This document shows positions 39,655-48,467 of a stretch of DNA of 64,000 bases, piece by piece. Source of the DNA: Vreelandella olivaria (GTDB lineage Bacteria; Pseudomonadota; Gammaproteobacteria; Pseudomonadales; Halomonadaceae); the NCBI RefSeq assembly GCF_023507745.1, contig NZ_JALPZO010000155.1:107094-171093 (forward strand), given 5' to 3'. The translations under genes and the position numbers were made by a program. Position 1 is the stretch's first letter, and each line of letters starts with the position of its first letter. The notes below the pieces were generated by a model that saw nothing but the letters and a program-made list of their open reading frames with translations, had not been told where the DNA came from and made no database searches.

Positions 39655-40364
39655 GTATTCACCTACCGGTGGTTCCTGGTCGCTATCAAGGCGCTTGGCA
39701 GCGCACACGGTATGCCGAACCGGCCAGTCCACCTCATCACCGGGCAGACACCACCACGCGGGTGGCTTGGCTACAGGGTAAACAATGGCATGCCGACCTG
39801 CGCCTACCTACTAATGGTCCTGATTTTACGGGCATTACCTGCTTAGAGGCATGCGACAGGCATCAGCTTGAGTGGCTGGCAAGCCTCACTGCCTTTGCCG
39901 GCATCACCCAGATTGAAGGAAGTGTATGCACCTGGCACCGCTTTCAAGATCTCTGCCCCAGCCTGGAACGGGATGTAGGCCAACTAATTTGGATGGATGA
40001 CAACATAATAGAGGAGCGACACCCTACCGGATGCTACGTGGAGCATTGGCAGCGGCTTACTCGTCAGCCCGCCAGGGAAGTGATACATACGGATGAGCAG
40101 GGGCAACTGCGCTGGCTAGAGATCGGCGATCACGCTATTGCAATTACCCCTCGCCCCCTGGCAGCCAACACCGAAAACCTGTTTCTGCCGCTGGCGGATG
40201 CCGCCGACGACACCCTGCGCTGGCGCGCCAGCCTACGGTTCGACTATATGCAGCGCAGCCACGACGGCTGGAACATCCTGCTATCCACGCATCCATGGCG
40301 GGTGGGACGCCGAGTTACGGTAGTCAATGAACACAAAATATATTCCGAGATACCACCGAATTGA
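39651..40364 (+). CDS. Unrecognised 237-residue protein of the guanidine operon
   Basis: I do not recognise this family with confidence. The protein is soluble, with no signal or membrane segment. It is rich in aromatic residues and strand-forming patterns, for example GRYQGAWQRTRY, TTTRVAWLQG and GCYVEHWQRL, with recurring Trp and Arg; this suggests a beta-barrel of calycin type, though I cannot test that. No catalytic motif stands out. It starts with an ATGA overlap with the dioxygenase gene and ends 14 bases before atzF. Its place between two pathway enzymes implies a role in guanidine use: enzyme, binding protein or oxygenase partner. Confidence 0.8.
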   Translation: MSIHLPVVPGRYQGAWQRTRYAEPASPPHHRADTTTRVAWLQGKQWHADLRLPTNGPDFTGITCLEACDRHQLEWLASLTAFAGITQIEGSVCTWHRFQDLCPSLERDVGQLIWMDDNIIEERHPTGCYVEHWQRLTRQPAREVIHTDEQGQLRWLEIGDHAIAITPRPLAANTENLFLPLADAADDTLRWRASLRFDYMQRSHDGWNILLSTHPWRVGRRVTVVNEHKIYSEIPPN

Positions 40365-40378
40365 ACAAGGAGCCAACC

Positions 40379-42199
40379 ATGACACTCTCTCTTCCGCTGG
40401 ATATGACAAGCCTCCACCATGCCTACCGAAAAGGCGAGCTGACCCCTTCTATGTTAATCGACGAACTACTGGCAACCGCTGATACTCAAGACAAAAACCC
40501 TGCCTGGATCACCCGCTTAAACCGTGAACAGCTGGCTCCTTACCTACAGCGCCTGGAGGGCGAATCTCCAGAGACGCTACCGCTTTACGGCATCCCCTTT
40601 GCGATAAAGGACAATATCGACCTGGCAGGCATTCCCACCACAGCGGGCAGCCCTGCATTTGCCTACACCCCCACGGAACATGCTTTTGTAGTGCAGAAAC
40701 TCATCGATGCAGGTGCAATCCCCATGGGAAAAACCAATCTGGATCAGTTTGCCACGGGTTTGGTGGGTGAGAGGGCACTGGATATCTACGGTACGCCAGC
40801 CAATGCCTTCGACCCAACCCTGGTTCCCGGCGGCTCCAGCAGCGGCTCGGCGGTAGTGACAGCAGCCGGTATGGTCAGCTTTGCGCTGGGCACGGATACC
40901 GCTGGTTCAGGCCGTGTACCCGCCTGTTTTCATAACCTTTATGGTGTTAAACCCAGCTTGGGACTGCTCAGCACCCGAGGCGTAGTACCCGCCTGTGCAA
41001 CGCTGGATACCATTAGTCTGTTTACGATCATCGCCGACGATGCTGCGAAAGTGCTCGACATAACCGCGGCCTATGATGATCAGTGCGCTTGGTCACGGGC
41101 GTATAACTTTGCTATACATGGTAAACGCTATGGTCAAGCCCCCTCCGCTTTTCGCTTTGGCGTACCGCTTGAATCCCAGTGGCAGACGGATGCGGCCTAT
41201 AGCCAAGGCATGTATGCGGCCATTCAGGAACTGGAGGCACTTGGCGGCGAAAAAGTCGAGCTGGACTGCTCACCGCTACTGGCAGCAGCGCGTTTGCTAT
41301 ATGAAGGTCCATGGGTGGCTGAGCGCTACCACGCGATTCGCGAGTTAATGACAAGCAATCCTGATGCAATTCACCCGGTCACCTTCCAAATCACCCAGGG
41401 TGGCGCCGCACCGTTAGCCGTGGACGCCTTTGATGCCCGCTATAAACTCGCCAAGTATAAGCGCCAAGCCGATGCGCTGCTTAGCCAGGTGGATGTGATG
41501 CTCTCCCCCACCACGGTCACACACCCCAGCAAGGCCGAAGTAGCCGCCGATCCGATTGGCGTCAACTCCCGCCTGGGCACCTGGACCAACTTTATGAACC
41601 TGCTCGACTACAGTGCACTTGCGGTGCCAGTTGGCTTTACCGAGCGTGACCTGCCAGTGGGTGTCACGCTGTTTGGGCCAGTATTTGCGGATTTACAGCT
41701 ACTCTCATTGGCCCGTGCACTTGAGTCGCGCTTGATGTTGCCGTTAGGCGCAACCGGTATCCCTCACCCACCGCTCATGGAGCTCTCCACGCCTTCCCAG
41801 GACGGCAGCATAGAACTGGTGGTATGTGGCGCGCATCTCACCGGCCTGCCGCTAAACCATCAGCTTACAGAGCGGGGCGGAGAGCTGGTCAGCACTACCC
41901 AGAGTGCACCACACTATAAACTGTTTGCTTTGGCAGGCGGGCCGCCTAAACGCCCGGCGATGTTACGGGATGCAGGCGGCCAATCCATTAAAGTGGAAGT
42001 GTGGCGCCTTCCCATCGAAACACTGGGCAGCTTTTTGGCCGGTATTCCCGCTCCGCTGGGTTTAGGCCAAGTAGAGCTTGCCGATGGTAGTTGGAAATGT
42101 GGTTTTATCTGTACGGCAGGTGCGCTGAATGAAGGTGGCAAGGCGCAAGATATCACGCAGTTTGGCGGTTGGCGTGAGTGGTTAAAAAGCGCTCAATGA
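40379..42199 (+). CDS. atzF: Allophanate hydrolase
   Basis: This 606-residue amidase-signature enzyme hydrolyses allophanate, finally giving ammonia and CO2. The catalytic Lys77 (AIKDNIDLAG), the GGSSSGSAV loop (Ser153-155) and nucleophile Ser177 (DTAGSGRVPA) are present. A C-terminal domain (about 460-606) of the AtzF type follows. The ATG at 40379 has AAGGAG at ideal spacing; the TTG at 40361 that opens the frame is not needed. It completes the route from guanidine to ammonia. The 3' end overlaps that of the convergent gene by seven bases. Confidence 0.95.
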   Translation: MTLSLPLDMTSLHHAYRKGELTPSMLIDELLATADTQDKNPAWITRLNREQLAPYLQRLEGESPETLPLYGIPFAIKDNIDLAGIPTTAGSPAFAYTPTEHAFVVQKLIDAGAIPMGKTNLDQFATGLVGERALDIYGTPANAFDPTLVPGGSSSGSAVVTAAGMVSFALGTDTAGSGRVPACFHNLYGVKPSLGLLSTRGVVPACATLDTISLFTIIADDAAKVLDITAAYDDQCAWSRAYNFAIHGKRYGQAPSAFRFGVPLESQWQTDAAYSQGMYAAIQELEALGGEKVELDCSPLLAAARLLYEGPWVAERYHAIRELMTSNPDAIHPVTFQITQGGAAPLAVDAFDARYKLAKYKRQADALLSQVDVMLSPTTVTHPSKAEVAADPIGVNSRLGTWTNFMNLLDYSALAVPVGFTERDLPVGVTLFGPVFADLQLLSLARALESRLMLPLGATGIPHPPLMELSTPSQDGSIELVVCGAHLTGLPLNHQLTERGGELVSTTQSAPHYKLFALAGGPPKRPAMLRDAGGQSIKVEVWRLPIETLGSFLAGIPAPLGLGQVELADGSWKCGFICTAGALNEGGKAQDITQFGGWREWLKSAQ

Positions 42200-43296
42200 G
42201 CCCCCGACCTGCGTTTCGAAAGCCGAGACAATATAACGATGCAAAACCGCAGCAGCGGCACCACACACCAGCGCAAAGGAGCCACAACCCAGCGGTAGCT
42301 AAAACGCATAATGAACAGCACTGGTAACAACACTACCAACCAGATAACAAACTGCCCCAGCCATGCTGGCCAACCCAACCACTTCGCCACATTAGCACCC
42401 AACGCACTAATCAAGCTGGGGTGTCTGACCACCACAAAAGCGGTCGTGGCAACAGCGCCCACCTTCGCGATACGCGACAAATGGGCGAATCGCCCGCCGC
42501 TTATCAAGACGCCCTGGCGTATACCGGCTCGTGCCCCCTGTGCCTCTACCAACCCCACCCGTGAGCCCTGGGCAACGCGACCGGCTCTTAACACTTTAAC
42601 AGCGCTGGCCATCACCAACAGATCGACGCCTGCCCACCCCATATCACTTGCACCAATCTCATCACCACTGCGCCACTGGCTTTCCAGGCTGCGGATACCA
42701 CTGGTAAAAAAATCTCCCACCCCCGAGACCACTCGCTCACTTTGCAACCATTTCACGCTACCCTCACTATCGGTGACAAATTGATTGAGCAGTGCATGCC
42801 CTTCTGTTTCCAGAAGAACAATGCCCATTTGCCCTCGGCGATAGGGAGACCATTCCATCAGAGGCGGTGCTTCCTCATCTCCCCACCAACGGCTCAACTG
42901 CTGGTAGCGTTCGCCAATCCAGTGCTGTGCTCTCAAGGTCGCAATATCATGGTCGCGGAAATAGCTGACAGGTAAAACCGCATCAGCTCCGAAACGCACC
43001 AGTACGCGCTGGAATGCAGCAGAGTCTGCATGCTCCCTCAATACACTGCGTGCCATGTCGCCATAGCGCAAAATCGCCAGATGAGCGCTCATCCATAGTG
43101 CCTGGTCAGCAGCATAGTGGAGAAAAATAGCGTTGAGTTCCGCAGACTCCTCCCTTAGCGATGTTTCCAGGGCAGGCAATGCACGCTGTGCTTCGAGGCG
43201 CACGAGGCGTGACTCAAAGGGTTCACTGGATGCCTGAGCGGCCAATCCACCAGCCAGCACAATGGCGGCAGCCAACATTATCGGCCAAAGACGCAT
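42193..43296 (-). CDS. Exported membrane-anchored protein of unknown function
   Basis: The protein is 367 residues. An N-terminal signal (LWPIMLAAAIVLAGGLAAQAS) is followed by a mainly helical periplasmic part, then hydrophobic segments around residues 285-350 and a basic C-terminus (LSRLSKRRSGAH). No family is recognised. The ATG at 43296 has GGAG at proper distance; an ATG 11 codons upstream is less likely. It is convergent with atzF and overlaps its last seven bases. It is probably unrelated to the guanidine genes because it lies on the other strand. Confidence 0.7.
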   Translation of the reverse strand: MRLWPIMLAAAIVLAGGLAAQASSEPFESRLVRLEAQRALPALETSLREESAELNAIFLHYAADQALWMSAHLAILRYGDMARSVLREHADSAAFQRVLVRFGADAVLPVSYFRDHDIATLRAQHWIGERYQQLSRWWGDEEAPPLMEWSPYRRGQMGIVLLETEGHALLNQFVTDSEGSVKWLQSERVVSGVGDFFTSGIRSLESQWRSGDEIGASDMGWAGVDLLVMASAVKVLRAGRVAQGSRVGLVEAQGARAGIRQGVLISGGRFAHLSRIAKVGAVATTAFVVVRHPSLISALGANVAKWLGWPAWLGQFVIWLVVLLPVLFIMRFSYRWVVAPLRWCVVPLLRFCIVILSRLSKRRSGAH

Positions 43297-43421
43297 GTTG
43301 CACTCTCCAGTTCGACATTCATGATCCATTCACTCAGCGATTCAAAACAACGCCCCACGGTAAAGACAAAGACACTGTAGAAAGGCTACCTCGCTTGGAT
43401 GAGTCTACTTTATCTGCATGC

Positions 43422-43448
43422 AAAAAAACCGGCGCACATGGCACCGGT
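43422..43448 (-). terminator. Minus-strand terminator without an assigned gene
   Basis: On the minus strand ACCGGTGC-N5-GCGCCGGT (8 pairs, one G-U) is followed by seven T, a convincing intrinsic terminator. It lies in the 453-base gap 43297-43749 and would end a transcript starting somewhere between 43450 and the amidohydrolase promoter region. The only candidates there are small open frames or an untranslated RNA. The rest of this gap holds a CGCTT-TT-AAGCG dyad (43701-43712) and nothing else I can support. Confidence 0.65.
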
Positions 43449-43485
43449 CAAGTCCGAAACAGCATAACAACCGCTAGCAACAACC

Positions 43486-43578
43486 TCAGGAAAGCGACAT
43501 CGACAGATACAGCAAAAAAGAGAGGCTCGTACCAATTATTGTAGACATTGCTATCGCCAGGAGTTCCATGGTCATCAT
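43486..43578 (-). CDS. Possible 30-residue hydrophobic membrane peptide
   Basis: An ATG-ATG start at 43578 opens a 30-residue frame rich in Leu, Ile, Met and Ser, with one membrane-length hydrophobic stretch. It lies 38 bases before a minus-strand terminator. No good ribosome site precedes it. An overlapping frame (start 43582, 44 residues, also hydrophobic near its end, stop at the terminator) is the alternative. The transcript is better supported than either reading frame. Confidence 0.25.
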   Translation of the reverse strand: MMTMELLAIAMSTIIGTSLSFLLYLSMSLS

Positions 43579-43749
43579 GCATATGGGCGCAATAGTCACT
43601 GAAATTCCTGTTTAGCAAATTATTAGCCACGTCATGGAGGCCACACACTCACCCTGTCCACTTAGCGCTACAGCCATTTTGTCTACACTGATACGGGAAA
43701 CGCTTTTAAGCGATACCGCTTGAATAGCTACCCAACTGGAGGAATGGAC

Positions 43750-45060
43750 ATGAAAGGATTTCGAACTCCCCTTATTGCCGGGCTGCTGAGTGGCGCTGCG
43801 CTGCCCGCCATAGCGCAAGAGTATGTAATTGATGCAGGCACACTCTTTGATGGTAACCAGTTAAGCGAGAATGCTCGCATCGTCGTACAGGATGGCCGTG
43901 TGATTGAAGTGGGTACTCGTGAGGAAGTCGATACACCGGAAGGCGCCGAGGTTATCGATTACAGCCAGTACTTCATCATGCCGCAAATGATTGCCGGTCA
44001 CAGCCATGTTGGAACCGTCCAGGGGATGGAGCATGGCGGTGATGTGTACTCCCGCGAAACCGTTGAACGTGACTTGGCACAGTTTGCCCGATATGGAATT
44101 GCTGCGGTTAATGCGTTAGGCATGAATCGCCCGTTGTTTCATGAATTACGTACCGAGATGCGCGGCCCGGATTATGCAGAAGCTGATCTTTATGGGGCAG
44201 GCACAGGCCTCGGAGCACCAGATGGCGCACCACCTGCAGACGCAATGAATACCGAAGAGGATCAAGTCAACCGCCCTGGAAGCCCCGAAGAGGCACGAGA
44301 AAGTGTACAAGAGATGTCCAACATGGGCGTTGATATGATTAAAGTCTGGATCGATGATATGGGCGATAATGTGCCAAAAATGGCGCCTGACATCTACACA
44401 GCGGTGTTTGAGGAAGCAACGGCCCAGGGACTGCTCTCGGCAGCTCACATCCATGATTACGCAGATGCCCGCGCCGCGATTGAGGCAGGCGTCAACGTTA
44501 TTGCCCATGGCGTTCGCGACCAGGAGATCGACGATGAGCTGATAACGCTGATGGCTGAGAATGGCGTCTGGTATATCCCAACTATCAACATCAATGAATC
44601 CAACTACCTCTATGCGGAACACCCAGAGTGGCTGGAAGATGACTTCTTTACCATGGGAGCGAGCCCTGAACTGCAAGAGGCTATCGCAGATGAAGAGTGG
44701 CGCGAAAAGGCGCTGGAGGATGTGGATGAAGATCGTCAGGCCGTCGCTGTGAATATCGAAAACCTACGCCGCATTGTCGAACACGGTGGTGTTCGGGTGG
44801 TACTGGGCACGGATTCCGGCGCTACAGCAGTGCGTATTCCAGGCTTTGCCGAACACCAGGAGCTAGCCCTGATGGCCGAAGCCGGCATGGACCCACTGGA
44901 TATTCTTATTGCATCCACATCAGCGGGGGCTGATATGTTGCGTATTGACGACCTTGGCCGCATAGAACCCGGTGCGCGCGCGCAATTTATTGTTATTGAT
45001 GGTGATCCAAGTGAATCCATTACCGATACCCGCTCGATTGTAGAGGTAATACGCTACTAA
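43750..45060 (+). CDS. Periplasmic amidohydrolase-superfamily protein
   Basis: This is a 436-residue exported metal-dependent hydrolase of the amidohydrolase superfamily, in the imidazolonepropionase/prolidase-like branch. A signal peptide (about 1-19) ends at AIAQ. The metal site is visible as GHSHVG (usual HxH), a Lys in MIKVWID, two His in AAHIHD and IAHGV, and Asp in VLGTDSGA. The frame opens at 43720, but GGAGG at 43738-43742 fits the ATG at 43750. The composition is acidic, as in periplasmic proteins of halophiles. The substrate is unknown; it stands alone between opposite-strand genes. Confidence 0.87.
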   Translation: MKGFRTPLIAGLLSGAALPAIAQEYVIDAGTLFDGNQLSENARIVVQDGRVIEVGTREEVDTPEGAEVIDYSQYFIMPQMIAGHSHVGTVQGMEHGGDVYSRETVERDLAQFARYGIAAVNALGMNRPLFHELRTEMRGPDYAEADLYGAGTGLGAPDGAPPADAMNTEEDQVNRPGSPEEARESVQEMSNMGVDMIKVWIDDMGDNVPKMAPDIYTAVFEEATAQGLLSAAHIHDYADARAAIEAGVNVIAHGVRDQEIDDELITLMAENGVWYIPTININESNYLYAEHPEWLEDDFFTMGASPELQEAIADEEWREKALEDVDEDRQAVAVNIENLRRIVEHGGVRVVLGTDSGATAVRIPGFAEHQELALMAEAGMDPLDILIASTSAGADMLRIDDLGRIEPGARAQFIVIDGDPSESITDTRSIVEVIRY

Positions 45061-45087
45061 GCGGCAGTCATACGCCCCACTATGCAA

Positions 45088-45113
45088 ATCGCCGGGCGAT
45101 GATGCCCGGCGAT
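45088..45113 (+). terminator. Hairpin after the amidohydrolase gene
   Basis: ATCGCCGGGC-N6-GCCCGGCGAT is a perfect 10-base, GC-rich stem 28 bases past the stop. It lacks a T run but is strong enough to end or protect the transcript. Confidence 0.6.
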
Positions 45114-45210
45114 GTGCGACTGGATGCACTGAGACATCATCCGGCAGACTGGCTTACGATCACATCTTCACCCTTACACTTACCACAGGAGACTGAGCAG
45201 AACAGCACTC

Positions 45211-46104
45211 TCAACGTCCATCAGTTTTATGGTTTCCGGTATAACCGGCAGTCTCACCCGAAGGCTGGGATGGCTTCGCACCACTCTGAGCAAGCACCGC
45301 TTCCATACGGTCTAGCTGTGCTTTCAGCGTATGCACATCACTGCGCAGTGCCTGTAGCTGTGCAGAATCCCCTTCACCGCTATCACGATCCATCTGGGCA
45401 CTCTCCTTCTGCATCACATCAAGCACAATACCGATCATCATATTTAAGAAAATAAAGGCATTAAGGAAAATGAAAGTTAAAAAGTAAATCCACGCATAAG
45501 GGTAAACCTCCATGGTGGGATAAAGCACCGCCGTTGCCCAACTCTCAAAAGTTGCCACCTGGAACAGTGTCAACATGGCCAGTGCGATGTTGCCCCATAG
45601 CCCTTCATCCACACTATTAAACAGGAAACTTCCCAGGGCAGCATAGATATAGAAAATGATAAACATCAGTAGCGCGACATAGCCCATTCGGGGAATGGAT
45701 TTCACTAATGCCACCAGCAGCATCTGTAGCTCAGGTATCATCGACACAAGACGAAGCACCCTGAAAATACGCAGCAACCGTGCCAACAGCACCATTTCCG
45801 AATCGTCCATGGGAATCAGACTGGCAGTAACGATCAGGAAGTCGAAAACATTCCAGCCTTTCTTAAAAAAGCTGACTAAATTGCGCTCGGCTGCCATTCT
45901 GATCAGAATTTCAATCAGGAAGAATACTGTTACCCCAATATCCAAATAGAGTAACCACTGCTCTATACGGGTAGTTTCCTCATAGGTTTTTGCGCCAATC
46001 ACCAACGCCGAAAGCACGATGATAGAGATCACAACCCCTTCGAACAGCTTGTTGGAACGCAGTTTTTCGAAGCGGTCTTGCCAGGTATTGAAGGGTTCAC
46101 TCAT
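45211..46104 (-). CDS. Bacterial voltage-gated sodium channel (NaChBac/BacNav family)
   Basis: This 297-residue single-domain six-helix channel subunit assembles as a tetramer. S1-S3 span about residues 21-100. S4 carries four Arg at every third position (109, 112, 115, 118), the voltage sensor. The pore has LFQVATFESWA, so the selectivity filter is TFESW (185-189) where known members have TLESW; Glu187 is the Na+-selective ring. S6 (about 205-232) includes the FIFLNMMIGIV segment. An acidic neck and a coiled coil (about 255-275) follow, as in the family. Members affect motility and pH or salt response in alkaliphiles and halophiles. Confidence 0.93.
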   Translation of the reverse strand: MSEPFNTWQDRFEKLRSNKLFEGVVISIIVLSALVIGAKTYEETTRIEQWLLYLDIGVTVFFLIEILIRMAAERNLVSFFKKGWNVFDFLIVTASLIPMDDSEMVLLARLLRIFRVLRLVSMIPELQMLLVALVKSIPRMGYVALLMFIIFYIYAALGSFLFNSVDEGLWGNIALAMLTLFQVATFESWATAVLYPTMEVYPYAWIYFLTFIFLNAFIFLNMMIGIVLDVMQKESAQMDRDSGEGDSAQLQALRSDVHTLKAQLDRMEAVLAQSGAKPSQPSGETAGYTGNHKTDGR

Positions 46105-46292
46105 GGAATCAGGAGTCTCTAAAACAGGTCAACGGAGCATTTTATACCAAACCACTACCTCGCCATACGAGTGTTACCTTTCCAAATTTCTGCTGTCAGT
46201 TGAACAGCAAGATGGCACCTCATCATTACCAATACTGTACAATGATAAAGAATAGCGTCAGACGCGCATGTATGGCTCTGTCAGAGGATAGT

Positions 46293-46308
46293 AGTGGTTG
46301 ATACCACT
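46293..46308. promoter_or_regulatory. Inverted repeat upstream of the lipoprotein gene
   Basis: AGTGGT-N4-ACCACT is a perfect 6-base dyad 48 bases before the start codon at 46356. It resembles the TAGTGGT/ACCACTA dyad in the slt leader. It may be an operator; the factor is unknown. Confidence 0.3.
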
Positions 46309-46355
46309 TTCCGGTAAGCTCCTCCCGATTTGCTAGCCTGTTTTGAGGTGAAGAT

Positions 46356-47201
46356 ATGTGGAGCCTGCTTAGGCTGTCTGCACTATCACTAACTGCATTA
46401 GTGATAACGGGTTGCTCAGACCCCAAAATAGATACCAGTTCAATGCCTGCCGCTGTGGTCTCCGTTGAGAAGGTGCGCGATTCGCTACCTACTTACAAGC
46501 GGGACGAATTTGACCAGGCGTTGACTATTATCGCCATGTCGTCATTTAGCGGCATTGATATTCTCAATCCACAGCGAATGAATGCCGCTGAAATTGCCGA
46601 AACAGCTAACGCTTATATGCATGGACTCACTGGCGATGAGCTTATCGCGCGGGCAGATGAAATGCTGCGGCAACGCAGGGCACGGGAGCGCGAGCAGGCA
46701 CTGAGAACACTGACCCGGCTGGAAGAGAAAGAAGCGAATGCCAAACGAGACAGTGAGCAGTTAGCACTCGTCACCGTTGATAAAGCCAACTACTACATCA
46801 GTACCAGCCCCTACGGTGCCCCAGAGCCTGTTATTGAACTCACGGTCACCAACAGCACAGAGCAGGCACTATCACAACTGACGATGCGGGGTGTGTTGAC
46901 CAGCCCAGGCCGTGACGTCCCATGGGTTGATGAAACATTCTATTACATTGTGTCAGGCGGGCTTTCCGCGGGCGAAACAGGCCAGTGGAGTCTGGCACCC
47001 AACCGCTTTGGCCCTTGGGGTGATCCGCAGATACCACAAAATGTCACCCTTACACTGACACTCGAAGGGCTGCGTGATAGCGAGGGCAAACCGCTGTGGG
47101 ATTCGCCACCGCTGACTGAAAATGAAACGGCCCGGCTGGAAGCGCTACGCAAGGACTATGCTGGAATTGCCCGCTCACCGGCGGAGCAAAATGATAGCTA
47201 A
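46356..47201 (+). CDS. Lipoprotein, DUF6694-like
   Basis: This is a 281-residue lipoprotein whose signal ends in VITGC, so Cys20 would be lipidated. The segment after it, SDPKIDTS followed by VEKVRDSLPTYKRDEFDQAL, resembles the DUF6694 lipoprotein family. A charged helical stretch (about 100-130) leads to a C-terminal beta-rich region (about 140-250). The function is unknown. It is monocistronic, with a strong terminator after it and a dyad before it. Confidence 0.75.
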   Translation: MWSLLRLSALSLTALVITGCSDPKIDTSSMPAAVVSVEKVRDSLPTYKRDEFDQALTIIAMSSFSGIDILNPQRMNAAEIAETANAYMHGLTGDELIARADEMLRQRRAREREQALRTLTRLEEKEANAKRDSEQLALVTVDKANYYISTSPYGAPEPVIELTVTNSTEQALSQLTMRGVLTSPGRDVPWVDETFYYIVSGGLSAGETGQWSLAPNRFGPWGDPQIPQNVTLTLTLEGLRDSEGKPLWDSPPLTENETARLEALRKDYAGIARSPAEQNDS

Positions 47202-47215
47202 ACGCTCTTCAGTTT

Positions 47216-47244
47216 TCAGGCGGTGCCCAGGCAACACCGCCTGA
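47216..47244. terminator. Bidirectional terminator between the lipoprotein gene and serB
   Basis: TCAGGCGGTG-N9-CACCGCCTGA is a perfect 10-base stem. TTTT precedes it on the plus strand, and a short T-rich tail (CTTCTT) follows. It lies between convergent genes. Confidence 0.7.
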
Positions 47245-47258
47245 CTTCTTACATCACG

Positions 47259-48464
47259 TTAGTCAATTAAATCAATCTGGCGATAGCCGATCAGATAAAG
47301 CACCGCATCGATCCCTAACGTGGAAATCGCCTGACGTGCCTGAGCACGCACCAGGGGCTTGGCGCGGAAGGCAATGCCGAGCCCTGCCTTCGACAGCATT
47401 TTCAGGTCGTTGGCTCCATCACCTACGGCGATGGCTTGCTCTAAGGTAAAGCCTTCTCGCAGAGCAATTTGTTCCAACAACTCCGCTTTACGCTCCGCAT
47501 CAACAATCGGCTCTCTGACCTCACCGGTTACTTTGCCGTTCTCGATCACAAGTTCGTTGGCATGGATTTCATCAAAGCCCAGCAGCTCCTGAAGGTGGCG
47601 GGCAAAATAAGTAAAGCCTCCCGACAGAATCACCGTGCGATAACCAAAACGCTTTAAATTCACCATTAACCGCTCAACGCCATCCATAAGCGGCAGCTCA
47701 GCGGCGATCTCGGCCAATACCGACTCATCCAGACCTGCCAGCTTGCTCATACGCTCGCGAAAGCTCTCCTTAAAGTCCAGCTCTCCGCGCATAGCTCGCT
47801 CAGTCACCTCAGCGACTTCATCCCCCACACCGTGGCGGCGGGCCAGCTCATCAATCACCTCCGTTTTGATCAGGGTGGAATCCATATCAAAGCATACTAA
47901 ACGTCGGTGGCGACGCCAGATGGAGTCTTCCTGAATAGCGATATCCACACCGTGCTGAGCACCCAGGGCAAGTGCCTTTTCACGCAGCGCTTCTATGTTG
48001 GCATCTTCACCCCGCAGCCAACACTCAACGCAGGCACCATTGGATGGCGCATCACCTTCCAGTGGCTCCCGGCCGGAAAGGCGATGGATCAACTCCACCG
48101 TCAGACCAAACTCAGCGGTCAGCGATCCCACTTCGGCCAGAATGCCCGCTGGTAAACGAGGCGCCAACAGCGTCAGAATTAGCCGCGGCAGGCTCGCCTG
48201 CTCACTCCAGCGCTGGTAATCATCACCACTTACGGCAATCGCCTGCACATCAAGTCCCAAGGTATCCCCTGCTTCACTAAGCGCGGCTTCCAAAGCACCA
48301 TCGTGATCAAGCCCTACCAGCATTTCCAGGGAAAGCATGCCAAAGGTCACGCTTTGATTGATATCCAGAAGTCGTGCCCCACTACTGGCCAGCGCTTTCC
48401 CCAGACCAGCCAACTGGCCTGGGCGTGCAACTCCCGTGGCACGCACCAAATAACGTGTCGCCAT
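47259..48464 (-). CDS. serB: Phosphoserine phosphatase with N-terminal ACT region
   Basis: This 401-residue HAD-superfamily phosphatase carries out the last step of serine synthesis. An N-terminal regulatory region (about 1-170) contains an ACT-type segment. The HAD domain begins with FDMDSTLI (about residue 193), in which the first Asp is the nucleophile. The SGGFTYF motif and GDGANDLKML follow. The length is that of the pseudomonad long form rather than the 322-residue E. coli enzyme. GGGGAG precedes the ATG. It lies three bases after parC and is probably co-transcribed with it. Confidence 0.95.
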   Translation of the reverse strand: MATRYLVRATGVARPGQLAGLGKALASSGARLLDINQSVTFGMLSLEMLVGLDHDGALEAALSEAGDTLGLDVQAIAVSGDDYQRWSEQASLPRLILTLLAPRLPAGILAEVGSLTAEFGLTVELIHRLSGREPLEGDAPSNGACVECWLRGEDANIEALREKALALGAQHGVDIAIQEDSIWRRHRRLVCFDMDSTLIKTEVIDELARRHGVGDEVAEVTERAMRGELDFKESFRERMSKLAGLDESVLAEIAAELPLMDGVERLMVNLKRFGYRTVILSGGFTYFARHLQELLGFDEIHANELVIENGKVTGEVREPIVDAERKAELLEQIALREGFTLEQAIAVGDGANDLKMLSKAGLGIAFRAKPLVRAQARQAISTLGIDAVLYLIGYRQIDLID

Positions 48465-48467
48465 GCA

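Noticed and set aside
46196..46212. LexA-like dyad CTGT...ACAG upstream of the lipoprotein gene
   Set aside because: The spacing is CTG-N9-CAG, one base short of the CTG-N10-CAG SOS box.
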